The notes below the pieces were generated by a model that ran no database searches, was not told the DNA's origin, and saw only the letters and a program-made list of their open reading frames with translations. Both the position numbers and the translations under genes were made by a program. 64,000 nt of DNA from Celerinatantimonas yamalensis (GTDB taxonomy: Bacteria; Pseudomonadota; Gammaproteobacteria; Enterobacterales; Celerinatantimonadaceae): NCBI RefSeq assembly GCF_046054155.1, contig NZ_JBEQCT010000007.1, positions 176,320 to 240,319 of the forward strand, in the 5' to 3' direction. This document shows positions 1 through 9,137 of the stretch, in pieces (positions within the stretch are counted from its first letter, which is position 1; each line of letters opens with the position of its first letter).

Positions 1-1485
1 ATGGCCAACTATTTTAATACGCTGACATTGCGTCAGAAATTAGCTCAATTAGGAAAATGTCGTTTTATGAACCGCAGCGAATTTGCTGATGGTTGTAACC
101 TCATTCGTGATTGGAAAATTGTCATTATTGGATGTGGCGCGCAAGGCTTAAACCAAGGTCTCAATATGCGCGATTCCGGCCTGAATATCTCGTATGCGCT
201 GCGTCAAGAAGCGATTGCGCAAAAACGTAAATCATTTATTCAAGCCAGCGAAAACGGCTTTACTGTGGGCACCTATGAAGAACTGATCCCAACGGCCGAT
301 ATGGTGCTAAATCTAACCCCTGATAAACAGCACTCTGATGTGGTTGGCAAAGTCATGCCATTGATGAAAGAAGGGTCGGTTTTATCATACTCACACGGCT
401 TTAATATTGTTGAAGAAGGGATGCAGATTCGTTCTGATATCACTGTTGTCATGGTCGCGCCGAAATGCCCAGGCACTGAAGTTCGCGAAGAATATAAACG
501 CGGCTTTGGGGTTCCAACACTGATTGCGGTTCACCCTGAAAATGACCCGAATGGGAACGGCTTAGCCATCGCCAAAGCCTATGCCAGTGCCACCGGTGGT
601 GACCGCGCTGGGGTATTGGAGTCATCTTTTGTAGCTGAAGTAAAATCTGATTTGATGGGTGAGCAAACCATTTTATGTGGCGTCTTGCAGACCGGTTCTA
701 TCCTAGCTTATGACAAGCTGGTCGCCGAAGGGACCGACCCAGGTTATGCGGCAAAACTGATTCAATACGGTTGGGAAGTGGTCACCGAAGCACTCAAATA
801 TGGTGGCATCACGAATATGATGGACCGCTTATCAAATCCGGCTAAAGTGAAATGTTTTGATCTTTCAGAACGTTTTAAAACGATTCTCACGCCACTTTTC
901 CAAAAACATATGGATGACATTATTGAAGGCAACTTCTCATCTGGCATGATGGCTGATTGGGCCGCCGATGATAAAGACTTGCTGCGCTGGCGTGAAGAAA
1001 CCGGTCAAAGCGGTTTTGAAAATGCACCTGAGAGTGATGCTGAGATTAGCGAGCAAGATTACTTTGATAAAGCGATGTTATTGGTCGCATTTGTCAAAGC
1101 AGGGGTTGAACTGGCCTTTGACACCATGGTCTCATCTGGCATCATCGCGGAATCTGCCTATTATGAATCACTGCATGAAACGCCGCTTATTGCTAACACC
1201 ATTGCTCGTAAACGCCTGTATGAAATGAACGTAGTGATCTCAGACACAGCTGAATACGGTTGTTACTTGTTCTCTCACGCCGCAGTTCCGATGTTGCGGG
1301 AACTAGTTAATGAGCTCGATAGCAGCTACATCGGTGCAGATGTCAGTTGGCCAAACAACAGTGTTGATAATCAACGCTTAATGGAAGTCAATAGTGCCGT
1401 GCGCAACCACCCTGTTGAAGTGGTTGGATATAAACTACGTAGCTACATGACCGATATGAAACGGATTGTAGCGCAAAGCTTGTAA
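1..1485 (+). CDS. ilvC: Ketol-acid reductoisomerase (class II)
   Basis: Cytoplasmic NADPH-dependent enzyme of branched-chain amino-acid synthesis. It isomerises and reduces acetolactate or acetohydroxybutyrate to the dihydroxy acids. The product is 494 residues, close to E. coli IlvC (491), which fits the long class II form with a duplicated C-terminal knotted domain. The Rossmann nucleotide-binding loop is visible as IIGCGAQGLNQGLNMRDSG (residues about 41-60), and the acidic metal-binding stretch DLMGEQTILCG lies near residue 217. The ATG is the first base of the window, so its promoter and ribosome site lie outside. A strong hairpin follows the stop. Identification is certain at family level. 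Confidence 0.97.
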   Translation: MANYFNTLTLRQKLAQLGKCRFMNRSEFADGCNLIRDWKIVIIGCGAQGLNQGLNMRDSGLNISYALRQEAIAQKRKSFIQASENGFTVGTYEELIPTADMVLNLTPDKQHSDVVGKVMPLMKEGSVLSYSHGFNIVEEGMQIRSDITVVMVAPKCPGTEVREEYKRGFGVPTLIAVHPENDPNGNGLAIAKAYASATGGDRAGVLESSFVAEVKSDLMGEQTILCGVLQTGSILAYDKLVAEGTDPGYAAKLIQYGWEVVTEALKYGGITNMMDRLSNPAKVKCFDLSERFKTILTPLFQKHMDDIIEGNFSSGMMADWAADDKDLLRWREETGQSGFENAPESDAEISEQDYFDKAMLLVAFVKAGVELAFDTMVSSGIIAESAYYESLHETPLIANTIARKRLYEMNVVISDTAEYGCYLFSHAAVPMLRELVNELDSSYIGADVSWPNNSVDNQRLMEVNSAVRNHPVEVVGYKLRSYMTDMKRIVAQSL

Positions 1486-1502
1486 GCTTGAGCCGCCATC
1501 TA

Positions 1503-1533
1503 ATAAGGTCACCTGCTAGGGTGACCTTATATT
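1503..1533 (+). terminator. Rho-independent terminator after ilvC
   Basis: Perfect 11-bp inverted repeat ATAAGGTCACC (1503-1513) and GGTGACCTTAT (1520-1530) with a six-base loop, followed by a short T-rich stretch. It sits 18 bases after the ilvC stop. Confidence 0.8.
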
Positions 1534-1726
1534 TTCGCGCATCGGCAATCTGTTCCGCCAATAAATAATAGTAAACCGCCCTTTTAAGAGTACGTTCCCC
1601 GACTGATAAATATCAGCCCCGAGCTCAACCAACCGCCCTCATCGCTAAATTGCTAGAGACATGAATTCACGCTATCGCTTTTAACCGCCGCTGGTATAAT
1701 CGCATCTCAGATTTTTAGGGGGTTCT

Positions 1727-2521
1727 ATGTCATATCAGCAGCGTTTTGGTGGAATTGCACGGCTATACGGCACCAAAGCTTTAGATAAGTTTGCCAACAG
1801 CCATATCTGCGTGATCGGTATCGGCGGTGTGGGCTCATGGGCCGCTGAAGCGCTGGCCCGCAGTGGTATCGGACAAATCACCCTGATTGATTTAGATGAT
1901 ATATGCGTCACCAATACCAACCGCCAGTCGCACACGCTTGCATCAACTATCGGTCAAGCAAAAACGGAGGTAATTAAGGCGCGCATCATGGATATCAACC
2001 CCGAAGCGAACTGTCATATTATCGATGATTTCATCACCGCAGATAACCTCAGTGAGTACATCGATGCACGCTTTGACTATGTCATTGATGCTATCGACAG
2101 CGTGAAAGCAAAAACAGCTTTAATTGCCTACTGTAAACGGCAAAAGATTAAGATCATCAGTGTCGGTGGTGCAGGCGGACAAATTGATCCCACCCAGATA
2201 CAAGTTGCCGATTTAGCCAAAACGATTCAAGATCCGCTGGCTTCAAAGGTGCGCAGCGAGCTGCGTCGAAGTTATAATTTTAGTAAAAACCCCAAACGAA
2301 AATTTGGCGTGGAGTGCGTATTTTCCAGCGAGCAGTTGATCTATCCAGATGGTAATGGCGAAGTGTGCGCCGCAAAACAAACCGATGGCAGTATGCGTAT
2401 GGACTGCTCTGGGGGGTTTGGCGCCGCCACGCATGTCACGGCAAGCTTTGGTCTGATAGCCGCCGGCCAAGTGTTGAAAAAGCTCGCGCTTCAAACCAAT
2501 CAATCACCATCAGATGATTAA
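1727..2521 (+). CDS. tcdA: tRNA threonylcarbamoyladenosine dehydratase TcdA (CsdL)
   Basis: E1-like enzyme that uses ATP to cyclise the t6A37 modification of tRNA to ct6A. It is 264 residues, near E. coli TcdA (268). The N-terminal ThiF/MoeB-type nucleotide-binding loop reads GIGGVGSWAAEALARSG (about 31-47). It is followed by DLDDICVTNTNRQ, the usual aspartate/arginine site of the family, and DYVIDAIDSV. The C-terminal GGFGAATHVTASFGLIAA matches the family's membrane-associated tail. A G-rich ribosome site (AGGGGG) lies upstream of the ATG. It stands alone between ilvC and a convergent hydrolase. It differs from thiF at 43.5-44.3 kb, which lies in the thiamine operon. Confidence 0.93.
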   Translation: MSYQQRFGGIARLYGTKALDKFANSHICVIGIGGVGSWAAEALARSGIGQITLIDLDDICVTNTNRQSHTLASTIGQAKTEVIKARIMDINPEANCHIIDDFITADNLSEYIDARFDYVIDAIDSVKAKTALIAYCKRQKIKIISVGGAGGQIDPTQIQVADLAKTIQDPLASKVRSELRRSYNFSKNPKRKFGVECVFSSEQLIYPDGNGEVCAAKQTDGSMRMDCSGGFGAATHVTASFGLIAAGQVLKKLALQTNQSPSDD

Positions 2522-2567
2522 TTTTCGACAATCATGGCGCATTACAGCGCCATGACAAGAGATGGCT

Positions 2568-3134
2568 TTAAGCGAACGTGAAACCATCCGATCGCACAAC
2601 TTGAGCGATACGTGGAAAAATTACATCGATGGCCATTTGATGTTGCTCAACTGTAAATGCACTACAGGCATCCTCAACCACCACCATGTTGTAGTTCAGC
2701 TCCCAACCATGACGAACCGTTGATTCAACGCCCATGTTGGTAGCAATACCACCCATCACAATTGTTTCAATACCGCGGCGGCGCAGCTCAAGATCCAAAC
2801 CCGTTCCAGTAAACGCGCCCCACTGATGTTTAGTCACCCGTAGATCGCCCTCTTGCGCAAGCCCTGGGGTTAAATCCATCCACCCTGCGGGTAATCCGCC
2901 TTCGGGGCGCTGACTGGGTTGATCCACGGCGCCTTTAGGGGTATTGGCATAGCAGGCATCCCAGCCGACATTGACTAAAACCACAGAGGCCCCAACTTGG
3001 CGAAACTGTTCTGCTAACACTTTTCCCTTTGCTACAACGACATCACTACGGTAAGGCGCAAAGTTATTCGCGATGATCCCCTCTTGAAGGTCAATTAACA
3101 CTAGAGCGGTTTTTTTTGAATCGAACGCTAACAT
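2568..3134 (-). CDS. Isochorismatase-family hydrolase, YecD-like, without the catalytic cysteine
   Basis: 188-residue protein of the cysteine-hydrolase (isochorismatase-like) fold. The N-terminal strand ALVLIDLQEGI carries the triad aspartate. A lysine follows in RVTKHQWGAF at about residue 105. The segment that normally carries the nucleophilic cysteine reads GGIATNMGVESTVRHGWE, with glycine in the cysteine position. To my recollection E. coli YecD has the same Cys-to-Gly exchange, so this probably marks a subfamily rather than a sequencing error. The substrate is unknown and hydrolysis by the classical mechanism is doubtful. It is convergent with tcdA. No operon partner is visible. Confidence 0.85.
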   Translation of the reverse strand: MLAFDSKKTALVLIDLQEGIIANNFAPYRSDVVVAKGKVLAEQFRQVGASVVLVNVGWDACYANTPKGAVDQPSQRPEGGLPAGWMDLTPGLAQEGDLRVTKHQWGAFTGTGLDLELRRRGIETIVMGGIATNMGVESTVRHGWELNYNMVVVEDACSAFTVEQHQMAIDVIFPRIAQVVRSDGFTFA

Positions 3135-3353
3135 ATAGTCTTCCTTTCAGTCTTTTAACAATACACCTTTTGTTCGTGCTCGCCAGCGGCAGCAAATTGC
3201 TCAACAAACAGGCTAAGTCAATTGCATGCTACAACATTTAATATCAAATGAGAATCCAATAAAAGGCGTCGAGCAATGTGCAGATAAAGCCTGATGTATC
3301 AACCATGCAGTGATAAGAGTATGATATAGACAACGTTATTGAACGAGCCACTT

Positions 3354-3659
3354 ATGCCTGCTATCCCCATTCAACCAATCGACACCAACGAGATCACCTG
3401 TGCTAATTGTCAAGCTTGCTGCTGTCGACTCGAGGTCAGAATTTTTACTGACACGGGTGTACCCGATCGATTTTTGAATACCGATGAATGGGGCGGTGAA
3501 ACCATGCGGCGGTCAGACGATGGTTGGTGCGCGGCGCTTGACAGAGACACGCTGCGCTGCAGTATCTATGAAAATCGGCCATTAATTTGCCGCGAATTCG
3601 AAATGGGCTCCCCAGAGTGCCAACTGGAGCGCGCAGAAAGCATGTCGCTGTGCAGTTAA
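3354..3659 (+). CDS. YkgJ family cysteine-cluster protein
   Basis: Protein of 101 residues from the ATG used here; a TTG at 3339 is an alternative start. Cysteines are arranged as CANCQACCC near the N terminus, then single cysteines in GWCAAL, LRCSIY, LICREFEMG and SPEC. This is the CxxCxxCC pattern of the YkgJ/UPF0153 group, presumed to bind zinc or an Fe-S cluster. The biochemical role of the family is not established. The ribosome site is weak. The gene stands alone just upstream of the first csp repeat. Confidence 0.85.
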   Translation: MPAIPIQPIDTNEITCANCQACCCRLEVRIFTDTGVPDRFLNTDEWGGETMRRSDDGWCAALDRDTLRCSIYENRPLICREFEMGSPECQLERAESMSLCS

Positions 3660-3951
3660 TCGCATCACTCAAAGTCCTTTCATTATTTGAGCCCAAGGAT
3701 CCCTCAATTAATAACGGGTCGCTTTTATCTGACAAGGTCAACTTTTGATCAAAATAAATAAAATAAAGCTAGCTATCCATCTGTGATTGCTATAGCATTA
3801 CTACCAGCTAGAAAGAAGTCTCTAATTTAAATGCTACATTTCGTTGTTTTATTCGTAACACGTCGACCTGAAGTTTCTAAGTTCCAGCTTATTTTTTGCG
3901 AATCATGCCTCTGGAAGGCAAATCTTAAATTTAATTAATCAGGTAGATAAT

Positions 3952-4161
3952 ATGTCTAATACAGTGAAAGGTACAGTTAAGTGGTTTAACGAGTCTAAAG
4001 GCTTTGGTTTTATTGAACAGCCTAATGGTCCTGACGTTTTTGCACATTTCAGTGCAATTGCAAGCACCGGCTTCAAAACTTTAGCTGAAGGTCAACAGGT
4101 TGAATTTACTGTGACTAACGGTCAGAAAGGCCCACAAGCTGAAAACATCGTTGCTATTTAA
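3952..4161 (+). CDS. Cold-shock domain protein (CspA family), copy 1
   Basis: 69-residue single cold-shock domain that binds single-stranded nucleic acid and acts as an RNA chaperone. Both RNA-binding motifs are present: KGFGFI (RNP1) and DVFAHF (RNP2), after the usual GTVKWFNESKG start. The protein is identical to copy 2 at 8902-9111. AGGTAGATAAT supplies a ribosome site. An untranslated leader of up to 200 bases, typical of cold-regulated csp mRNAs, is conserved between copies. Which E. coli Csp it matches functionally cannot be decided. Confidence 0.95.
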   Translation: MSNTVKGTVKWFNESKGFGFIEQPNGPDVFAHFSAIASTGFKTLAEGQQVEFTVTNGQKGPQAENIVAI

Positions 4162-4187
4162 TTAGCTAATCGATTGTTTTAAAGAGA

Positions 4188-4216
4188 GGCAAATCTTTAT
4201 AGATTTGCCTTTTTTA
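4188..4216 (+). terminator. Terminator of csp copy 1
   Basis: Nine-bp stem GGCAAATCT (4188-4196) and AGATTTGCC (4201-4209), four-base loop, then a run of six T. Confidence 0.9.
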
Positions 4217-4547
4217 TTTCAAGTTTTATCCGCAGCACTGATGGGTCTCTGCCTATCCTTCCAGTAATTAGTCAAATATATCATGTCTTATCCCAAATTA
4301 GTTTTGCATGAGCATGCATATAGCGCTGGACATCTCATCATCAACACGTTCACTTTTAGCTTAAAATTGCAATTGACCCACACAAAAATACGACTACCTT
4401 TGAAGTTAGTCGCTAATCATTCCAATAGAATTGCTAGTTGTTCATCATTCAACGTATGAAAAATAAAGAGTCAGGTAGATCGTAAGTTGAGTTAAATAGT
4501 GATATTTTTGTATTGCTATCATCTTTTTTTGTCAGGAGAAGGGTTAA
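4217..4547. other. Intergenic, AT-rich, left edge of the quorum-sensing insert
   Basis: 331 bases without a credible gene. The sequence is unlike the flanks of copy B, so it belongs to the insert or to one parent locus. I see no lux box and no clear promoter. An AGGAGAAGGG ribosome site stands just before the ATG at 4548. Confidence 0.5.
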
Positions 4548-5702
4548 ATGTATAACCCAACATGGGTTGATCAACCATCAACGATTGAACAACTATTTGA
4601 AAGCCTTGAAGAAAAATTTAACAACAATACAACTATAACTGGATTTAAACAGTTGGTGGAAATAAGAAAACAAGACTTAACCAAATGTTTTCCTAATTTA
4701 GTCAATGGTAACCTTGCCCATCTATTCGAACATCCGCAAGTGATTGAACATATTCAACAGAACTCACTGTATGAATTGACTGAAGATTGGCATTGGCTCG
4801 AAAAAAAGGCCATAAAACACTTTGGCAATATCTTAGCCTGTTGGGCACATTATGAGAAATTTTCTTTATTAAAAGATAGCCAAAATAGTTTTCCTCTTTT
4901 ACAGCGCAATAATCTACCGATTGACGAATATCAATATCAATCTGAGATTGTTGACAGGATAGAATTAGACTCTAGAGTATTTTATACACTCCATTGCCCT
5001 CAGGCACTTTCTCTCGTAAATGCTATAAAACTCATCAACATCGACTTGTTTATCATTGAAAAAAAATGGTATGAGATGCTTTTTTTAATCGAATTATCTC
5101 AGCAAGGAAGCCATTTCCTGCTATATCACACGAATAAGATAGGTCAACGAATTATTGTTTCATCAGCGTTAATTCAACATTGGCATGAAAGATCTAACTG
5201 GCTTAGTTTTGATCCTTTCTTTTGTGACAATCGGTGGCAGACATGTTTCTCAACCAAACTAACTCCATATCTTTACAACACCGGAGTTTTCTATAAAAAA
5301 ATATTAGAAGTCAAAAATGACTTAACCTTTTTCCACCTTATAAAAGATAAAGAATCCATATGTGAAGTCTTAAGACTGACTACCAGTGGTTCTACAAATT
5401 TTCGATTTTTTATATTGTTTTTGTGCCAAAAAAACATTATGCAAGAATTATATACCTATGGTAAAAAATTAGCCTGCACCATTATTGAACAGCCATTGAT
5501 GCTTAATCTATACAAATCATTCGAGGACGTCTGTTACATCAATAAAAGCAGCCTTAATATTAACAACAACAAATCAGCAACTTACAAAGGTTTTTGGTTA
5601 ATAACGACCTTGCATAATAATCTTCAGGAATGTGATTACAAAGAATATAAAAACTTAATTAAACGAAAAAACTCTTGGTGCCAAAATGATTGTTTTAGCT
5701 AA
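4548..5702 (+). CDS. LuxM/AinS-like acyl-homoserine-lactone synthase (probable)
   Basis: 384-residue soluble protein with no signal peptide or membrane segment. Its length fits the LuxM/AinS/VanM family (about 390-400 residues), which makes acyl-homoserine-lactone autoinducers and is unrelated to LuxI. The assignment rests mainly on context. It lies immediately upstream of, and overlaps by 17 bases, a hybrid kinase with LuxN architecture, as luxM-luxN and ainS-ainR are arranged in Vibrio and Aliivibrio. I do not recognise diagnostic active-site residues by eye. The ATG follows AGGAGAAGGG. Codon use is strongly AT-rich, unlike ilvC or the men genes, suggesting transfer. A CqsA-type synthase is excluded because the PLP-aminotransferase features are absent. 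Confidence 0.72.
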   Translation: MYNPTWVDQPSTIEQLFESLEEKFNNNTTITGFKQLVEIRKQDLTKCFPNLVNGNLAHLFEHPQVIEHIQQNSLYELTEDWHWLEKKAIKHFGNILACWAHYEKFSLLKDSQNSFPLLQRNNLPIDEYQYQSEIVDRIELDSRVFYTLHCPQALSLVNAIKLINIDLFIIEKKWYEMLFLIELSQQGSHFLLYHTNKIGQRIIVSSALIQHWHERSNWLSFDPFFCDNRWQTCFSTKLTPYLYNTGVFYKKILEVKNDLTFFHLIKDKESICEVLRLTTSGSTNFRFFILFLCQKNIMQELYTYGKKLACTIIEQPLMLNLYKSFEDVCYINKSSLNINNNKSATYKGFWLITTLHNNLQECDYKEYKNLIKRKNSWCQNDCFS

Positions 5703-8175
5703 AAACATATTACAAGCTATTTTATATCCCAAAGCATTGTTATTGATTGGGGTATCGTTATTAATTTTAATATGGCTAATTTATTTTTCAAGATGTGTTT
5801 TAAAACAAAATTGGCATGCTCTCAAAACATTATATACACCGTATATTTCATACATTATATTTATAATATTTTGGATTTTATCAAATGCCTACTTTCATAC
5901 AAATTTATTAGTTTGGAATGGCAACAACGCGGCTGTTTATATGGCAAAAGCTGCTAATTTATTCTCTTATTCCTCTTTTACTTTGGCCTTTTTATTTTCA
6001 TGCCGACTGACATCAAAAAGACCATCTCGACATATAAAAATTTGGCAAAAATCACTTATAACAATCGCAACAGGTTATGTTTTCTATATCAATCTAATGC
6101 CAAACATAACAGTAACTAATGTCGTCATCAATGGCCCCAGTGATTTTAGCATCAACTTTGGGAATCAAACGACTTTATTTTTTACTATCTTATTTTTATT
6201 TACATCCCTAACGTTGTATAATTTTATGACGCTCAGAAAAGAGAATAATAAGGTTAAAAAAATAAAATCAGACTACATGATAGTCGGCATTACCACCTTT
6301 ATGCTATCAACCATAACATTTCATATTATCTTTCCTATCTTTTTAAATAACTTTGATTACACATGGTTACCGCCAGCTTTTTCATCTGTAGAATTAATAT
6401 GCTTTGGCTATGCGATCACATGCAATAGATTTTATAGCTGGAAATATATCCTATTTATTGCTATTCGATTTTCTGTGACAGCTATTGTCTACACAGTTCC
6501 AATCTATCTATTGAGATATATTGTCAGTGATAGTATGTATCTATTAACAGCACTCGCATATTCTTTTTTATATGGAAAATACTGGAACAATATAACAACT
6601 TATATCGGTCAATATATTCATCTCTTCGTTACTGGCGATAAAGAAACAACCATTGAAAAAATTTCAGCATTGTCGAATGACTTTAAACAATCATCTGATA
6701 ATGCAATAAAAAAACTTTCAAAGCTATTAAATATGGATGACAATAAAGAAGTTATCATTATCGATATTAGCAATAACAATAACTACACTAATTATTTATC
6801 TAAACATGATGCAGCATTATTGCTAGATGAAATCACATATCACTACAACAACACCTCTGACAAGCTATTGAATAGAATAAAAGAACAAATGAATGAAAAC
6901 CAAGCAGCAATGGTTCTACCTCTCTATGACGATCACCATTCTATTTCTCATCTATTAATAGCACCACAGAAAAAAAATGATGCAATATACCCTCATGAAG
7001 AAATATCCGCCATACAAACGCTTCTAAAAGAAGTACAAGGCTATATTCAAAATGAATATAAGGTTAAACAATCTCAGGCACTAGCTAAATCTATTGCCCA
7101 TGAAATACGAAATCCACTTGCTCAAATTCAACTTCACATCGAAAAAATCGATAATCAACTCATTTGCTATGGCGCCACAACAGAGTTAAGAAAAGAAGTA
7201 CAATACTGCAAAGAAGCTTTAGAGCATGGTAATCAACTTGTCGAGATAATGTTGCATGATATAGCCCAACCAGATAAAACAAAAACATCTCTACAGCAAT
7301 ATTTTGTTAGCCAACTCATTAAAAGTACTTTAAAACGATATGCGGGTGACTTTTCTACATTAAATAAAATACAGTTTATTTCACAATATGATTTTAAAAT
7401 TAATGTTAATATCACAATGTTCGAATTCGTACTATTTAATTTATTAAAAAATGCTATCTATTATTTTGATGAATATGCAAATAGTACAATTACAATTTCT
7501 CTTGAACAGTTCGGCGACTACAATCTCGTTCATTTCACTGACTATGGCCCTGGCATTGAACCTCAAATCCAACAACGTATATTTGATAACTTCTTCACCT
7601 ATCAAAAACGTGGTGGAACAGGATTAGGACTCAGTTACTGCCAGCGGGTGATGAAACTGTTTGGCGGCAAAATCCAATGCCATTCTGTATATGGAGAATT
7701 CACAACGTTCTCATTGTGGTTCCCCGTTATCACCGCAGATTTCAATATCCCTTCTACTATTCCACCGATGCCCAATTTGCCAACCTATAAAGCACTTGTC
7801 ACTGACGATCAAAAATCACAACGACTGTTGATGCGCTTATATCTTGAGCAATTAGGACTGAGTGTTGTCGAAGCTCATAACGGACAGCAAGCCATTGAGG
7901 CTGTTCAAAAACATGAATTCGATATTGTATTTATGGACATCCAGATGCCTGTATTGAATGGGCTGGATGCCTGCTTACAGATAAAAAGAAACCACCCAGA
8001 ACTACCTGTTATTGCACTGTCTGGAGAATCTAATACCAATGAAGTGGATCAGATCAATCAATTGATGGATGATCGTTTGCTCAAGCCCGTTAATAAGCAG
8101 GTGTTACAACAGGCAATCACTAAGTGGTTGGCTACTGACTCGCTGACTCTACACACCAAGGCTGGAGCTCACTAA
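5686..8175 (+). CDS. LuxN/AinR-like hybrid sensor histidine kinase
   Basis: 829-residue inner-membrane autoinducer receptor. About nine hydrophobic segments fill residues 1-310, as in LuxN. A HisKA domain has SIAHEIRNPLAQIQ with phospho-acceptor His472 (LuxN: His471). The ATPase domain has an N-box around LFNLLKNAIYYF (Asn585/Asn589) and glycine boxes YGPGIEP and GGTGLGLSYC. A C-terminal receiver domain has VFMDIQMPVLNGLDA with phospho-acceptor Asp751 and Lys800 in LLKPVNK. Kinase and receiver would feed a LuxU-type phosphotransferase, which is not in this window. It overlaps the upstream synthase gene, so signal maker and receptor are translationally coupled. The N-terminal part is very AT-rich, while the receiver region looks closer to neighbouring genes. 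Confidence 0.9.
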   Translation: MIVLAKNILQAILYPKALLLIGVSLLILIWLIYFSRCVLKQNWHALKTLYTPYISYIIFIIFWILSNAYFHTNLLVWNGNNAAVYMAKAANLFSYSSFTLAFLFSCRLTSKRPSRHIKIWQKSLITIATGYVFYINLMPNITVTNVVINGPSDFSINFGNQTTLFFTILFLFTSLTLYNFMTLRKENNKVKKIKSDYMIVGITTFMLSTITFHIIFPIFLNNFDYTWLPPAFSSVELICFGYAITCNRFYSWKYILFIAIRFSVTAIVYTVPIYLLRYIVSDSMYLLTALAYSFLYGKYWNNITTYIGQYIHLFVTGDKETTIEKISALSNDFKQSSDNAIKKLSKLLNMDDNKEVIIIDISNNNNYTNYLSKHDAALLLDEITYHYNNTSDKLLNRIKEQMNENQAAMVLPLYDDHHSISHLLIAPQKKNDAIYPHEEISAIQTLLKEVQGYIQNEYKVKQSQALAKSIAHEIRNPLAQIQLHIEKIDNQLICYGATTELRKEVQYCKEALEHGNQLVEIMLHDIAQPDKTKTSLQQYFVSQLIKSTLKRYAGDFSTLNKIQFISQYDFKINVNITMFEFVLFNLLKNAIYYFDEYANSTITISLEQFGDYNLVHFTDYGPGIEPQIQQRIFDNFFTYQKRGGTGLGLSYCQRVMKLFGGKIQCHSVYGEFTTFSLWFPVITADFNIPSTIPPMPNLPTYKALVTDDQKSQRLLMRLYLEQLGLSVVEAHNGQQAIEAVQKHEFDIVFMDIQMPVLNGLDACLQIKRNHPELPVIALSGESNTNEVDQINQLMDDRLLKPVNKQVLQQAITKWLATDSLTLHTKAGAH

Positions 8176-8700
8176 ACTAAAAAATGAGCAACGAGTGAAA
8201 ACACCCGTCAGCTAAATAAATATCACGAATGCCTTGAAAAACCTGAGAGCTAGTCACTCTTGGTTTGTCTGTTAATGAGCACAAATAGGGTTTGTTACTG
8301 ATTTAACAAAGTGTGCTCCCTTCCCTCTGCAAGCTAATTGCATAATGACTTGGCAACTCGACTACCAGTCAATTTATGTGATGGCGCCACTAATGTGAGT
8401 GTTCACCGCATAGAAACACCAATAAATAGTAATGGCTTGAGATAAAAAGGAAGTCGTTTTCTTATTCATATCTTGCAATAGTCAACTATTATTGCGCCTA
8501 GAAGCGAGCCTTATCCATAACAAAATACAAATAAACTCAATAAAATCAATTATTATCAGTAGGTTATAGGAGATTAAATCACCGTTTTTAAGCCACAACC
8601 GTCGTCAAATATTTAGAAATGATACATAACTGTATAGGTTATCTTCTTTTTGTCACATTCAAACGACAGTGTGCTCAATTGTAAATAATCAGATTTTCTC
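8176..8700. other. Intergenic, right edge of the quorum-sensing insert
   Basis: 525 bases between the kinase stop and csp repeat copy B. No open reading frame with a ribosome site, and no Qrr-like small RNA core, could be recognised. The sequence does not resemble the region left of copy A. Confidence 0.5.
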
Positions 8701-8901
8701 AAAATATCTAAAATAGAGCTAGCTATCCGTCTGTGATTGTTATAGCATTACTACCAGCTAGAAAGAAGTCTCTAATTTAAATGCTACATTTCGTTGTTTT
8801 ATTCGTAACACGTCGACCTGAAGTTTCTAAGTTCCAGCTTATTTTTTGCGAATCATGCCTCTGGAAGGCAAATCTTAAATTTAATTAATCAGGTAGATAA
8901 T

Positions 8902-9111
8902 ATGTCTAATACAGTGAAAGGTACAGTTAAGTGGTTTAACGAGTCTAAAGGCTTTGGTTTTATTGAACAGCCTAATGGTCCTGACGTCTTTGCACATTTC
9001 AGTGCAATTGCAAGCACCGGCTTCAAAACTTTAGCTGAAGGTCAACAGGTTGAATTTACTGTGACTAACGGTCAGAAAGGCCCACAAGCTGAAAACATCG
9101 TTGCTATTTAA
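8902..9111 (+). CDS. Cold-shock domain protein (CspA family), copy 2
   Basis: 69 residues, identical at protein level to copy 1, with one silent base difference at 8987. It has the same RNP1 (KGFGFI) and RNP2 (DVFAHF) motifs, leader, ribosome site and terminator. Both copies look intact and expressible. Confidence 0.95.
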   Translation: MSNTVKGTVKWFNESKGFGFIEQPNGPDVFAHFSAIASTGFKTLAEGQQVEFTVTNGQKGPQAENIVAI

Positions 9112-9137
9112 TTAGCTAATCGATTGTTTTAAAGAGA

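Larger units (their letters stand above)
3751..4216 (+). repeat. Direct repeat copy A: complete csp gene with leader and terminator
   Basis: About 465 bp that recurs at 8701-9166 with a constant offset of 4950 bases. Apart from a few changes at the extreme left edge, the copies differ at very few positions. I see 3779 a/g, 3790 c/t, a silent change at 4037 (t/c) and 4198 t/c. Identity ends abruptly just after the terminator T-run. The unit contains about 200 bases of untranslated leader, the csp coding region and its hairpin terminator. The two copies bracket the LuxM/LuxN-like pair. Confidence 0.92.

Noticed and set aside
4548..5702. CqsA-like synthase of the CqsA/CqsS system
   Set aside because: No PLP-lysine or aminotransferase motifs, and the partner kinase has about nine membrane segments and a length close to LuxN rather than CqsS.
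8176..8700. Qrr-type small RNA downstream of the LuxN-like gene
   Set aside because: I could not find the conserved Qrr core or a sigma-54-type -24/-12 promoter with a terminator.
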